Part shown: positions 8,798-18,126 of the stretch, in pieces
How positions within the stretch are numbered: the stretch's first letter is position 1
How the letters are laid out: every line of letters starts with the position of its first letter
NCBI RefSeq assembly: GCF_006542395.2
Contig: NZ_CP038231.1
Span: 496,001-560,000 of the forward strand
Length of the DNA: 64,000 nucleotides
Reading direction: 5' to 3'
From: Formicincola oecophyllae
Lineage (GTDB): Bacteria; Pseudomonadota; Alphaproteobacteria; Acetobacterales; Acetobacteraceae
Made by a program: the position numbers and the translations under genes
Notes under the pieces: generated by a model
The model's input: the letters and a program-made list of their open reading frames with translations, nothing else
Databases searched by the model: none
Told to the model about the DNA's origin: nothing

Positions 8798-9538
8798 TCA
8801 GTTAGAACCCACAGCCGTTGTGGGGGTGGCTGGCTCTGGCTGGGAGCTGATCACCATTTTGACGGGCGCATCTAAAGCGCACACCCCTTGTACGGGCCCA
8901 TCGATGAGGAATGTGCGCGTCATCATGCCTGGCTTCCAATCCCGTGACGTCATGCGGTAACTGCACCCCTTGGTGCTGACATCCATCACGCCATCCTGGG
9001 TGCTGTCCATGTGCACCCCCTTAACGCGGTGCCACACAGGGGCATTCAGCAATGCCATGCGCTTGAGCACAATCAGTTTCACGTCTGCAGTGCCTGCCAC
9101 AATGCGTTCAGCCGTGTCATGGGGGACATCTGGCAACAGCAAGATGTCCACAACACGCCCTGTCACAGGTGCTTTGTAAGTGCGGTTCTGGCGTGCCAAG
9201 GCATTCTGCGCCTCCAGACGCTGCGCCAGTACGGCCTGGGGCGTGTTTTGACCAACTGCTGGAGCAGGCGTAACCACTGCACTGCTGGCAGCTGCTGTTG
9301 AAGGCCCTGTGGGCAATGCAGCCGAAGCAGCCTGGGTGTTGAGGGCGGTTTCGATGATGTCAGGTATGGTGTCATAATTTTGACGCCCCACATGGGGAAC
9401 CACATAAGCCTTGATGGCCACATCCCAATGGTTGTCAGGATCAGGCCCTGCAGAACCAGCACAGCCTGCAAGGCCCAGACCGGCGCACAGGAAAAAGGAA
9501 CTGGCAAACAGAGCTTTTAGGGTGGTTGACTGCGTCAT
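8798..9538 (-). CDS. hypothetical lipoprotein
   Basis: I do not recognise the family. The 246-residue product has a hydrophobic N-terminus ending in a lipobox (GLAGC, cysteine near residue 26), an Ala/Ser/Thr/Pro-rich linker (~residues 70-95), and a C-terminal domain (~115-230) with KAPVTGRVVDILLLPDVPHD and two cysteines that could pair. Two ATGs are adjacent; the second (9538) has better spacing from AAAAGG. It is monocistronic on the minus strand. Role unknown, probably cell envelope. Confidence 0.6.
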   Translation of the reverse strand: MTQSTTLKALFASSFFLCAGLGLAGCAGSAGPDPDNHWDVAIKAYVVPHVGRQNYDTIPDIIETALNTQAASAALPTGPSTAAASSAVVTPAPAVGQNTPQAVLAQRLEAQNALARQNRTYKAPVTGRVVDILLLPDVPHDTAERIVAGTADVKLIVLKRMALLNAPVWHRVKGVHMDSTQDGVMDVSTKGCSYRMTSRDWKPGMMTRTFLIDGPVQGVCALDAPVKMVISSQPEPATPTTAVGSN

Positions 9539-9707
9539 CATTACCTTTTCACCATAAAACTGTTGCCCATTGCGCTAGCGGCACATAACCAGGACCACTT
9601 ACCAATCAGGTCATCCATAATGGAGGAACCCTAACACACGTGCCATGGTTGTGCCGGGTGTGCGGGTGTTTTTCAAGCACTGCTGCTTTGTAATGGCTTA
9701 ATGGCTT

Positions 9708-10043
9708 TCAAGGATAGACTTGCATGCAGTCTGGCCTATCCTTGGTGAGGGCGTTCCAGAAATCTTCCTTGGGTATGGCTGCACGCCCCTGGACAACGCC
9801 GTACACCATTGGCTTCATGCTGGTGACTTCCAGTGTATCTGGCAAACTGCTGCCAGCCCCCTGTTGGCTGGCCAGGTAAACCTGCCGCAGAACGGCTGCC
9901 ACGGCGCGCACTTCTGCTTCCCCCTCACCTGAACCATTGTCAACAAAACGCGCACTTACCAGCCAGCGGCTTTGGAGTTCACAGGTTCCGGCCATGAACA
10001 CCTCCACCACCCAGACTTCAGTCACATCAACAAGTATGGCCAC
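9708..10043 (-). CDS. hypothetical protein, 111 aa
   Basis: Starts at GTG 10043 with AAGGAA six bases upstream. The sequence begins with a hydrophobic beta-like stretch (MAILVDVTEVWVVEVF) and contains a single cysteine early and one late. No family recognised. It converges with no neighbour and is divergent from the gene at 10199. It could be cytoplasmic; no signal peptide is clear. Confidence 0.45.
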   Translation of the reverse strand: MAILVDVTEVWVVEVFMAGTCELQSRWLVSARFVDNGSGEGEAEVRAVAAVLRQVYLASQQGAGSSLPDTLEVTSMKPMVYGVVQGRAAIPKEDFWNALTKDRPDCMQVYP

Positions 10044-10198
10044 ACTGTTTCCTTTTCATGGTTTCCAGCACCGTTCAGGCACCTGTGCCCAAGGGGCCAT
10101 CAGATGGCTGCGAAGCCCTGGTGCTGCTATGATCACGAACGCGAAGGGCTCTGGTCCTGCTGGCCCTCAGCATCCAGCCCGAGATGTGGAGATTCTTC

Positions 10199-10528
10199 AT
10201 GCCTAAAGCACTTTCACCCCACGAGGTCGAATCAGGCCGCACTGACATTGCTAACGAACTTGCCCGCGCCAGCACCACCGGCGCAAGGCGGTTCATGATC
10301 CCAGTACGGGCTGTGGCCTATTTCTTCCCTAAGCTGACCCCGCAACAGCTTGCAGCAGCGGAATGGCCTGGCGCCTTCCTGCCCCATGGCCAAGGTCAGA
10401 CCGACATGTACCCGCCCCTGGACCGTACAGCCCTTGATTCATGGCTGGAAATCCATGGCTCCGGTTTCAGGGCAGAAAACCAGGAAGAAGGGGATTACCC
10501 TGACATGCAGATCGTTTTCGTGCGCTGA
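10199..10528 (+). CDS. hypothetical protein, 109 aa
   Basis: Start ATG 10199 is preceded by GGAG at good spacing; an upstream ATG at 10184 lacks one. The product is soluble, contains the segment FMIPVRAVAYFFPKLTPQQ and is acidic at the C-terminus (ENQEEGDYPDMQ). I do not recognise the family. The next gene is convergent. Nothing in the context assigns a role. Confidence 0.5.
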   Translation: MPKALSPHEVESGRTDIANELARASTTGARRFMIPVRAVAYFFPKLTPQQLAAAEWPGAFLPHGQGQTDMYPPLDRTALDSWLEIHGSGFRAENQEEGDYPDMQIVFVR

Positions 10529-10619
10529 CTATCTAATCATCTGACCATCTCTTAAGGCCTTTAACGGCGACAATATGCCTTGCCTGTGGCCCCAACCGCC
10601 CTGAAAGGGCCAGGGATAC

Positions 10620-11777
10620 TCAATCAGGCTTGTTGGGATCTTCATCACCCATCTGAAGGGCGTCCCTACCCATGATGGCCATATCTTGATGCACCTTGAT
10701 GGGCGGCAAATGTTCATGGCGCAGTGAAGCATGGAAAATTCCTGCCAGCGCTAGCGCCAGTGGCACAGCTAGAATGGTGGCGTGAACAAGGAATGCGTAA
10801 GCGGTTGACGCGTTGCGTGAATTGTCGAGAACGAACATCACCTTCTCAACGAAGAAATCCAACGTACCAATGGATCCAGGCGTGCCTGGCAACGCTGTGG
10901 ACAAAGCCGCCACAGGCATGGCTAGCCAAGCTGCGGTGGCATTCTGGAGCGCTGGCATACCAATGGCCACTAGCCAGAACGCCATAGCTTCAAAACCCCA
11001 TGAAAGCACCGTCAACACCAGTAATTTCATGAAGCGGATAGGCTGGCCTACAGCGTCCAGCGCGTCAAACACGTGAACCGCCGCTGCCACCAGCCGCCCT
11101 TCCAGTTGGGTCAGCAGGCCTGCACCATTTCCCGATGACCTGTCCTGAAGCCAACGTTGGCTGGCCCAGCTCAATGCCGCCATGACAGGGCGGCGGAAAA
11201 AGCGCGCAAAGCACAGAAAGCCCATCACGCCCAGAGCGCCACCGGCAATCAGGAACCCACTGGCATCAAACAGCTTAGCGTGACTTTCCTTGGGCAGCAG
11301 CATCAAGGCCAGGCCGCCAATCAACAGCACCACAAGCAAGTCGAGGAGTTTTTCAAGGATGACTGTGGTCATGCAGGCCACAGCCTTCACCTTCAACCTG
11401 CTTGCCATGACGGTGCCGCGCAGCACATCACCTAAACGGAACGGCAGCACGACATTGGCGCCCATGCCAATGAAAAAGCTTTCCGCGCATTTAAGCAGGG
11501 GCAGTGTCGGGGCAAAGGGCTTCAGCATGCTGTGCCAGCGTCCCGCCCTGATGCTGAGCGAAGCAACCATGCACAAAGCAGCCAGTGCCATGTCGTGCCA
11601 ATGCTCGCTGCCCATGGTGCGCAGCATGCGCTTCATGTCCATGTGGTGCAGCAGCAAAGCCAGGAACACGCCACTGACCACAAACCCCAACCCAACCTTG
11701 AACAGCTTCTGCCTCTGTGTAGGGCCTTCGCATAACGCCGCTTCAGAAGGGGGGGCTGCAGAGACGCTGCCTGCCAA
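10620..11777 (-). CDS. flippase-like / lysylphosphatidylglycerol synthase transmembrane family protein (UPF0104)
   Basis: A 385-residue polytopic membrane protein with about 8 hydrophobic segments. It has hallmarks of the UPF0104/LPG_synthase_TM family: the motif RAGRWHSMLKPF following TM2, the ANVVLPFRLGDVLRG segment near residue 110, and PGTPGSIGTLDFF near residue 305. Members lack the lysyl-transfer domain and are thought to move lipid-linked substrates; substrate here is unknown. The start is uncertain because the first in-frame codon is TTG 11777 without a clear ribosome binding site. It is followed downstream by nothing on the same strand. Confidence 0.8.
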   Translation of the reverse strand: MAGSVSAAPPSEAALCEGPTQRQKLFKVGLGFVVSGVFLALLLHHMDMKRMLRTMGSEHWHDMALAALCMVASLSIRAGRWHSMLKPFAPTLPLLKCAESFFIGMGANVVLPFRLGDVLRGTVMASRLKVKAVACMTTVILEKLLDLLVVLLIGGLALMLLPKESHAKLFDASGFLIAGGALGVMGFLCFARFFRRPVMAALSWASQRWLQDRSSGNGAGLLTQLEGRLVAAAVHVFDALDAVGQPIRFMKLLVLTVLSWGFEAMAFWLVAIGMPALQNATAAWLAMPVAALSTALPGTPGSIGTLDFFVEKVMFVLDNSRNASTAYAFLVHATILAVPLALALAGIFHASLRHEHLPPIKVHQDMAIMGRDALQMGDEDPNKPD

Positions 11778-11886
11778 ACTGTGTGGGGGGTGAGTAATGG
11801 TTCTTCTCCTGCCCAGGGCACGTTTTTCTCTAGCACAGCTGACGGTGGCCCGTCAGCCATCACACCTCACGCTTGAAAGGGGTTGT

Positions 11887-12552
11887 TCAAGACAAGCTGA
11901 GCTTGACGGCAAAGAACAGGAATAAGGCCCCCATCAGCCGGTCAAAGCAACGCACAAAGGCAGGGCGCGTCAACATCCTGACTAAGGGCACGCTGGCCCC
12001 AATCAACAGCACGTTCCACCAGCCAGCATTGAAAACCAGAACCGCTGTTAGCGCCAAGGTGGCCAATGTGACGGGCGCGCCTGATGGAATGAACTGCGGC
12101 AGGAACATCATGATGAACAACCCCACCTGCGGGTTAAGAAGGTTGGTTACAAAACCCACCACATAGCTAGCCATGAAGCCGCCATGGGCCTTAGGCATGG
12201 TGCGCCCCGCCGCGGTGGCGTCCCCTTGCAGGCCCATCGTGCTGCGCGGGTGAAGAACCAACTTGATGCCCAGCCAGGCCAGGTAAAGGGCCCCCACCCA
12301 CTTCACAACCAAAAGGGCCTTAGGGCTTGCCGCCAGCAGGGCGCTTAACCCCAGGGCCGCTGCCAACCCCCACAGCGCCATGGTGGTGCAGATGCCAAGC
12401 ACCGCACCAAGCGCGCTGCGCCAGCTTTCCATGGTGGCCAGGCGTATAACCATGACGGTATCCAGCCCAGGCGACATCACGGGAATCATGGATGCCACCC
12501 CAAAAGACAACAGGCTGGGAAGCAGGGCGAGAAAGGGCTGGCTGACCGTCAT
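11887..12552 (-). CDS. LysE/RhtB-family amino acid exporter
   Basis: A 221-residue membrane protein with six predicted transmembrane segments and the family signature near the N-terminus (SPGLDTVMVIR, equivalent to the SPGPD motif). The loop with NLLNPQVGLFIMMFLPQF is the second signature. Members export amino acids such as homoserine, threonine or lysine; the substrate cannot be told from sequence. Length is normal. A second member of the same family lies at 27838. Confidence 0.9.
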   Translation of the reverse strand: MTVSQPFLALLPSLLSFGVASMIPVMSPGLDTVMVIRLATMESWRSALGAVLGICTTMALWGLAAALGLSALLAASPKALLVVKWVGALYLAWLGIKLVLHPRSTMGLQGDATAAGRTMPKAHGGFMASYVVGFVTNLLNPQVGLFIMMFLPQFIPSGAPVTLATLALTAVLVFNAGWWNVLLIGASVPLVRMLTRPAFVRCFDRLMGALFLFFAVKLSLS

Positions 12553-12763
12553 GAATAGGAAAACACCGTCTTGAACTTGGGGGCATCCCTTGGCGCAGGT
12601 TGGAAACCATGCAAAGGGGGAGGGAGGGGCTTTTCAAAAGCCTGTCAGGCTTCAAGGTAAAGCCTGAAAAGCCGTTTCGGTAAAGCAAGGTTGTGCCCCT
12701 GCATGGTCATTCATGGTCACAATGCCTTCCACAGCCATGGTTCCTAAGCGTAAAACAAAGCTT

Positions 12764-13498
12764 ATGAATGACGTTCGCACCTCAAATCCCAAGCACAGGC
12801 GCTCGGCCACACTCCTTGTGGCCACCACATGCGCGCTTTTGTCAGCGCTGCCGGCACCGTGCTTGGCAGACATCTCTTTGCCCATGCCCCATCACGGGCC
12901 TGTGACCACCCCTACTGGAGCGCTCGCCCCCAACCACACCGTCTCCTTCATGGCGGTTGTCGCCCCCTTGAGCGCGGAGGTTGAAAAAAAGCTGGGCGAC
13001 AAGGCCCGTGCCGATAAAACAGCCGTGGCTGGCCTGCCTTCATATTTGGCTAGGGAGAACCCCCATTTTTCGAAATTGCCTGCCATTATGCAGGCAGCCC
13101 TTATCTACGCCATGACCAGCGCCGTTTACGCGCACAGCGCCCACCCCGCCTTGTCCAAGCAAAAGCTGGCCCAGCTGGACAAAGGCATGGGGGTGGTGAT
13201 GGATGTCGCGTCAGGCAAAACCAAGGCCGCCTCCTTGGGGAAGAACCAGGGCCTGCTGGTCAAGGATTTCATGCGCTCATGGAAAAACGCCTTGAAAGTG
13301 GCGCAGCGCGCTTCTGGGGGGCCAGGCGCGCCTGCCCAGAAAAGCGCAGCCTTTTCTGAACAGGGCCAACGGCTGGCCCTGTTCGCGGTGGGGGTTTCTG
13401 GCCTTGTGCTGGAAAGCCGCCTTTTCATGCCCCCCACAGAGCAGGCCGCTTACCAGGAAGCGCTGATGGAGAACCTGCCCTTCAAACCCAACCCTTGA
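12764..13498 (+). CDS. hypothetical exported protein beside the cas operon
   Basis: A 244-residue product if ATG 12764 is used (in-frame ATGs at 12713 and 12722 would lengthen it). The N-terminus is a clear signal peptide: basic SNPKHRR, hydrophobic ATLLVATTCALLSALP, then CLADI. The mature part is alanine- and lysine-rich and helical, with no motif I recognise. It converges on csy4, occupying the position where type I-F loci often carry their CRISPR array. No evidence ties it to CRISPR function; it may simply be the chromosomal neighbour. Confidence 0.55.
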   Translation: MNDVRTSNPKHRRSATLLVATTCALLSALPAPCLADISLPMPHHGPVTTPTGALAPNHTVSFMAVVAPLSAEVEKKLGDKARADKTAVAGLPSYLARENPHFSKLPAIMQAALIYAMTSAVYAHSAHPALSKQKLAQLDKGMGVVMDVASGKTKAASLGKNQGLLVKDFMRSWKNALKVAQRASGGPGAPAQKSAAFSEQGQRLALFAVGVSGLVLESRLFMPPTEQAAYQEALMENLPFKPNP

Positions 13499-13525
13499 GG
13501 GGGGTGTCACCACCGCAGCCCCTCA

Positions 13526-14171
13526 TCAGAACCAGGGTACTGTTGGTGCTTCCTCACCATGCTGGCCACGCTCGCCAAGGCCGTAAGCGCTGAAACACCC
13601 CGGCGTGGGCTTGGCGTAAGGCGCCGTTTGTTTCACATGCAGCATGAACGGCTGGCTTGTGCTGTGGCTGTGCCATGCTGTCTGGGCATTGAATGCGCGC
13701 CTGCTCTTCTGAAAGGCCGAACTTGGCCCTTTGATGCTGGCGCTTGCGCCGCAGCTTGGCCATGGTCATGCCCTGGACACGCTGCACCCTGCATTGGGCA
13801 GCGTCAGGCGGCACTTCCTGGGGGTCTTTCACAGCTGTGTAATCACGCAGAACAGAATCCCATTCTGAGCTGCGCAGCAACGCCTGCAAGCTTGGAGCAT
13901 CGCCATGAAGGCGCAAAACATCCCCCAGCCCCATGGGAGCGCCAGCGCTGGCGCCTTGATAGCGCGGGAAGCTCACCCCCACGTGGCCTGCCAAGCTTCC
14001 CTCACCGCCAGAATGAGGCGTGTTGAGGAGCGCAAAATGAAGCCGCTCCATCAAAATGCCCATGACTACAGAGCACATCATCTCTTCTGGGTCGTCCAGC
14101 AAGCGCACGTCAGCGTAATGCGTCAGCGCCTGCCGCCCACCCTTATTATCCTTTGGGGAAGGATTGCTCAT
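13526..14171 (-). pseudogene. csy4: csy4/cas6f crRNA endonuclease, frameshifted by an internal deletion
   Basis: Cas6f cuts the I-F repeat hairpin to make crRNAs and stays bound as part of the Csy complex. The N-terminal ~160 residues match Csy4: HYADVRLL, GVSFPRYQ, the catalytic-type histidine in RLHFALL (His45), and the arginine-rich RNA-binding helix KLRRKRQHQR. After SEEQAR..PDSMA the open frame leaves the family and stops at 13554. A neighbouring frame restores the conserved end: SHSTSQPF, CFSAYGL and the terminal TVPWF, stopping at 13526. Compared with P. aeruginosa Csy4 about ten residues are also missing at the junction (~13660-13680), so this is an out-of-frame deletion of roughly 30 nt rather than a single-base error. 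Residues equivalent to catalytic Ser148 and Tyr176 lie only in the out-of-frame tail. Start overlaps csy3 (ATGA). Confidence 0.85.
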
Positions 14172-15217
14172 TCTTTCCCCCCGAACACGCCGCCACGGAT
14201 GAGGACAGCCATCACGAACTGGCGGTCTGTTTCCTCTGGCACCTTGTCCTTCTCCATCCAGTTGTCGATCAGGTTGTAGAAATCACGCTTGCCGTCTTTG
14301 GGGGCGCGCCAGGCGTGGCCCTGCACCGTCACAGCGCCGTAAGGCTCCACAGCGATGGGGCGGTTGCCGTTTTCCTCAGCATGGGGGTACCAGGTGTCGA
14401 TGGTGCGGATGGCGTTGCCCAGTTTCTGGCTGTGCATGCCAGCGGCGTGACCACCCTGGTAAGCAACCTGGTAGAGAACGCGGCTTTTTCCCCCCTTTTT
14501 CTTTTCTTCCTTTTTCTCTTTACTAGAGTCCGCTTTCAAAATGAGCTCTTGAGATGGGAAGACGTCCTGGCCAGCGCCCAGGCACACCCAGGCCTCCACC
14601 TGCAGCAGGAGTGCCTGACCGCCTGCCAGGGCCTTGGTGATGGCACTGCCAAGTTCATCGACCTTCGGATCAGTGCCTTTGGCGGGGAAGGCCTTCAAAG
14701 ATTGGTCAAGGGCATTGAAGTCCCAGCTTTGAACAGGCTTACCGTCCTGGCCCAGCACGGTGACCTTCACGGCAACCTCCTGTGCGCCCAGACGGTTGCG
14801 CCACAGGAAACGCCCATTGGCCAGGTTGGCGGCGTAGCGGCGACCGACCTCATCCAATTCCTTTTGCTTCAGGCATTGCTGCACAGCTTCCTGCAGTTTC
14901 TTAGCGTAAGGCAAGCTGTTGCAGGCAGATGGGGTGGCGAGGCCTGGCAGGACGCGCAGTGTGAACACCACCTTCAGCGTGTCGCATTCTGGGTCCAGGG
15001 CTGCATTGTCGACTGTTTGCAGGTTGGGCTTAGCGCAATCCTCTTCTTTCGTGTCACGGTTGGAGATCGTGCCGCGCACTGATTTCTCATTCAGAACCAC
15101 TGGCCTGGTGAAGGGCTCTTGGCGCTTGGACCATTCCCCTTGCAGAAACAGGGCATCTGAAGGGGCGAGCTTGCGTTCAAAAGCGAGGACTGAAGGCAAG
15201 AAAGGTGATTTGGCCAT
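14168..15217 (-). CDS. csy3: type I-F Cascade backbone protein Csy3 (Cas7f)
   Basis: Csy3 polymerises in six copies along the crRNA spacer in the I-F surveillance complex. The 349-residue product is collinear with P. aeruginosa Csy3 throughout: SVLAFERKLAPSDALF at the start, EKSVRGTISNR, SPNLQTVD-like NLQTVD, TLKVVFTLRVLPG, RRYAANLANGRFLWRNR, VFPSQELIL, IDTWYP and AVEPYGAVTVQG, and the terminal LIRGGVFGG. A lysine/glutamate-rich insert (SSKEKKEEKKKGGKS, ~residue 232-246) is extra. It appears intact and overlaps csy4 by 4 bp. Confidence 0.96.
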   Translation of the reverse strand: MAKSPFLPSVLAFERKLAPSDALFLQGEWSKRQEPFTRPVVLNEKSVRGTISNRDTKEEDCAKPNLQTVDNAALDPECDTLKVVFTLRVLPGLATPSACNSLPYAKKLQEAVQQCLKQKELDEVGRRYAANLANGRFLWRNRLGAQEVAVKVTVLGQDGKPVQSWDFNALDQSLKAFPAKGTDPKVDELGSAITKALAGGQALLLQVEAWVCLGAGQDVFPSQELILKADSSKEKKEEKKKGGKSRVLYQVAYQGGHAAGMHSQKLGNAIRTIDTWYPHAEENGNRPIAVEPYGAVTVQGHAWRAPKDGKRDFYNLIDNWMEKDKVPEETDRQFVMAVLIRGGVFGGKE

Positions 15218-15292
15218 GATGGTTATCCTTGTTTGTTAGGCGCTGGAAAGCGCCTGGTGGTTAGTGACGGGATGAAGGGTTGAAAAAGACTT

Positions 15293-16435
15293 TCAATCAG
15301 TGGCTTCTTGGGGCTGCCCTGAAACAATCTCAGGTTGGGACGTGGCCTCCTCCGTTCCTTCATCAACGGGGGCAGGGCTCACCATGCCCACCCGGTAAAC
15401 ACCGCGTTCAGGCTCTGTATGCTCTGCCCACAGCAAGTGGATGGGATCAGTAAGGGCACAGGGCCATTTCCAGCGCCCTATGCTGTAGAGGCTCTCCACA
15501 GCTTGGAACGGCACGCTGGCATTGCGTGCGTCAGCCACCGTTCCAGCAGGATGGCATGGTCCAATGGCGCCATAGCCCACAGCAATGGGCACTACGCCAC
15601 CCAAACCTTTGCGGTCTGACACCCATTGCACTTTGCCAGCTTCATCCTTTTCTGAATGCTGGGTGACCATGCCTAATGAAAGCCAAGCGTCAAAAGGCGT
15701 TGCCTGGGGGTCTTCTTGGCGCAATTCCTCCAAACGCTGCCCCAACAACCCCGGCTCCTCCAGCAAAGTGGCGCCTGGCATCAACATCCGCTTAAGGGGG
15801 GGGACTCTACGCTGGGAAGGGGGCTTTTGGGCTGTTTTGGCCTTAGGCTTTTCACCCTTCCCGTCTTCTGAGAGAGGGGGAGGTGGCGCTTCCTCTGGCA
15901 AGGCCAAAAGGTCTGCGGTTGTGGATTTGTTCCAGCTATCTTCGAAATCCGCTTTGCGCATCAAAACGGGCTTGAGGGGAAAACGCGTAGGGTCAGGGTG
16001 CAGTTCAGGCACCACTGTGCCACCAGCCACACGCATGGTGGAAAGCATGCCATGCACTTGCTGGGGCAGCTCAGGCCTGTCTTCATGCAGCCAGTAATCA
16101 GGGGCTGAAACAGCGAAAAGCAACGTCACCGTCATGTTCAGCCGCCCCTCTGGCTGGAAAGGCCTTGTTTCACGATTTTTCAGGATAGGATTGCGCGTTT
16201 GGTGGAACTCGCCGCGCGTAGCCAGCTCCTCAACATCATGGGCCACTACCCCCACTGCATGAAAACGCAATGGCCTGTCTGGTGTGCGGCAGCGCCGTTC
16301 CAAAGCCGTTTTCAACCCCGTGAAGGCCGTCATGGCTGGGAAGCCATGCAATTGCGGCGCAGCGAAAGCCTGGGCAGCCTCCACCCTGATATGCGGCAGC
16401 ATGATATAGTGTGTGAAATCCTGCGCGCCTGTCAT
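15293..16435 (-). CDS. csy2: type I-F Cascade protein Csy2 (Cas5f)
   Basis: Csy2 caps the 5' handle of the crRNA together with Csy1. The 380-residue protein has family-like segments: YIMLPHIRVEAAQAFAAPQ at the start (Csy2 proteins begin with an LPRI-type strand), GFPAMTAFTGLKTALE, VGVVAHDVEEL, and the C-terminal YGAIGPCHPAG / WALTDPIHLLWA-like segment. It is longer than the P. aeruginosa protein, mainly because of a charged Pro/Lys-rich insert around residues 195-225. The assignment rests on motifs plus position between csy1 and csy3. It overlaps csy1 by 4 bp and is separated from csy3 by 75 bp. Confidence 0.92.
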   Translation of the reverse strand: MTGAQDFTHYIMLPHIRVEAAQAFAAPQLHGFPAMTAFTGLKTALERRCRTPDRPLRFHAVGVVAHDVEELATRGEFHQTRNPILKNRETRPFQPEGRLNMTVTLLFAVSAPDYWLHEDRPELPQQVHGMLSTMRVAGGTVVPELHPDPTRFPLKPVLMRKADFEDSWNKSTTADLLALPEEAPPPPLSEDGKGEKPKAKTAQKPPSQRRVPPLKRMLMPGATLLEEPGLLGQRLEELRQEDPQATPFDAWLSLGMVTQHSEKDEAGKVQWVSDRKGLGGVVPIAVGYGAIGPCHPAGTVADARNASVPFQAVESLYSIGRWKWPCALTDPIHLLWAEHTEPERGVYRVGMVSPAPVDEGTEEATSQPEIVSGQPQEATD

Positions 16436-17892
16436 GGTGTCACCCCCTGCTTGGCAGAAGGTGTGGCGGCATCATCCTGATGTTGGCGGCGATTTTCTTC
16501 GTACATGGCCCTGTCAGCAGCGCGGTCCTCCACGCTTTTGCGGCGCAAAGGAGTAGGCCAAGTGCCCTCAAGCAACAATGTGCGCGCCAAAACATTATAA
16601 ACAGCGCTGTCCATGGAACTTGCCAGGTCTAGTCTTTCGGCGCGGATGAACACTGTTTTCAAACTGTCGGTCAGAGCACGGGAAAAACGGCTGGCAATGA
16701 CATCCATCCAACCCCCTTGGTCGTAGTTTTTCTTAAATCCCTCATCAAACTGACAACGACCAGGGTCCAGCCAGAGCTCCTCCTCTTTGTTGAGGGCACA
16801 GTTCTTGTCCGCAGACCAGCCTGGTTTCAAGCTTGAACGCAAAGTTGCGGCTTCCGCCAAAAAAGCTGAACCGATAGCGTCAACCAATGCATCCCACTTA
16901 TTGCGGAAGTCCATGTTGTTCTGGGGGTTGTTGGTATAATGCTGGACAAGCTGCATCAGCGGTTGGCGCACAGCTTCTCGCATCATGAGGCGGTCGATGA
17001 CTGTTGAATGATACTTGGGATTGATGGCGTGGCGATCATACCGCTGGCCCAAATCAGTGGGGGCGCATGACAGCATCACACCACGGGCACGGCGCTTGGA
17101 ATTGAGCGACGACACATTTTGGGGCTTCTCCCTAGACCCCACTACCCTGATGGCTTCGTCAGGGAAGAAGCGCTCTTTATAATCGGAGGCTTTGCCCTCT
17201 TTTCGGGCTTTGCGCGCCTCTACGTTTTCTGCGCTGAAACGCATAGCCTGCCAGGCGTCATCAACAGCTTGCGCCACCAAGGATGAATGGAGGGGCTGAA
17301 GCAGGATGAAGTGGCTGTCGTCACACACGTCAAGTTGCCCTTCCTGAGGCGCCACAGGCCAGAAAAGCTGCTTGGCCATGGCATCTGAACGGAAAATGCG
17401 CCCTTCCCCCTGGCCCGTGACCACGCTTTTGAAAGCTTGGGCGTAAGCCAGGGCTTTGCTGGCGTCAGGGCTCAAAGCGGCTATGGCGTCCGCATCTCCA
17501 GCCCTGAGGTAATGCCAATAAGGCTTGAGGGGCTCCAGCCCTTCCACAGGGGTGTTGAGGAAGTTCCAGACAGGCAAGGCAGTGGCACCCGCTGCATCCA
17601 TCACATCACTTGTGCGCAGTGAATGGGTGCCGATTTCAGGCCTGCTGCCCTCAGTCACACTGGCCATTACCAAAGGGGTGGCCTTGGAATCAGTGTGTGT
17701 GGCTTTGGGCAAATGGGTGGCCATGGTCAAGTGCGGCGCTTGGCGGGCGGCAGCAGCCAGCCAAGGAGCTTTGTTGAATTTGCCAGGCGGGGCTTTGGGC
17801 TTCTTCTCACGTTCTTTTTGCAGAAACGCGTTGATAGCTTGCTCAAAAAAGCCTTGGCGTGTTTGAGGCACAGTGGATGGCACGTCACTCAT
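16432..17892 (-). CDS. csy1: type I-F Cascade large subunit Csy1 (Cas8f)
   Basis: Csy1 recognises the protospacer-adjacent motif and pairs with Csy2. The 486-residue product (ATG 17892, preceded by GGAAGG; an upstream in-frame start at 17913 is less likely) contains the most conserved Csy1 motif PQNVSSLNSKRR near residue 262, and a C-terminal half matching the helical bundle, including FRNKWDALVDAI. The N-terminal ~110 residues are extended. The 234-bp gap upstream, before cas2-3, is AT-rich with two small inverted repeats (CCGTTT/AAACGG near 18010 and CCTTAA/TTAAGG near 18070) and probably holds a separate csy promoter. Confidence 0.93.
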   Translation of the reverse strand: MSDVPSTVPQTRQGFFEQAINAFLQKEREKKPKAPPGKFNKAPWLAAAARQAPHLTMATHLPKATHTDSKATPLVMASVTEGSRPEIGTHSLRTSDVMDAAGATALPVWNFLNTPVEGLEPLKPYWHYLRAGDADAIAALSPDASKALAYAQAFKSVVTGQGEGRIFRSDAMAKQLFWPVAPQEGQLDVCDDSHFILLQPLHSSLVAQAVDDAWQAMRFSAENVEARKARKEGKASDYKERFFPDEAIRVVGSREKPQNVSSLNSKRRARGVMLSCAPTDLGQRYDRHAINPKYHSTVIDRLMMREAVRQPLMQLVQHYTNNPQNNMDFRNKWDALVDAIGSAFLAEAATLRSSLKPGWSADKNCALNKEEELWLDPGRCQFDEGFKKNYDQGGWMDVIASRFSRALTDSLKTVFIRAERLDLASSMDSAVYNVLARTLLLEGTWPTPLRRKSVEDRAADRAMYEENRRQHQDDAATPSAKQGVTP

Positions 17893-18126
17893 GATCAGTG
17901 GCCTTCCTTCCATTCTGTTTTTGTCGAACAGGTGGGGAGTGACATAGTGAAATGACCATCATCCTTTCTATTTAAAAGGGCTTATCAAGCTTTTTTCTAG
18001 GCTAACGCCGTTTCAACTTAAAACGGTAAGCGCGCCCAGATAATGTGTCCACCTTTTTGCAGAGAATACCTTAAGTCTTTTAAGGGCACCATTTTTCACA
18101 CTGTCATCCATTAATAATTAACCCTG

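Noticed and set aside
14153-15082. 309-codon plus-strand frame opposite csy3
   Set aside because: Antisense to a clearly conserved cas gene; no independent family match.
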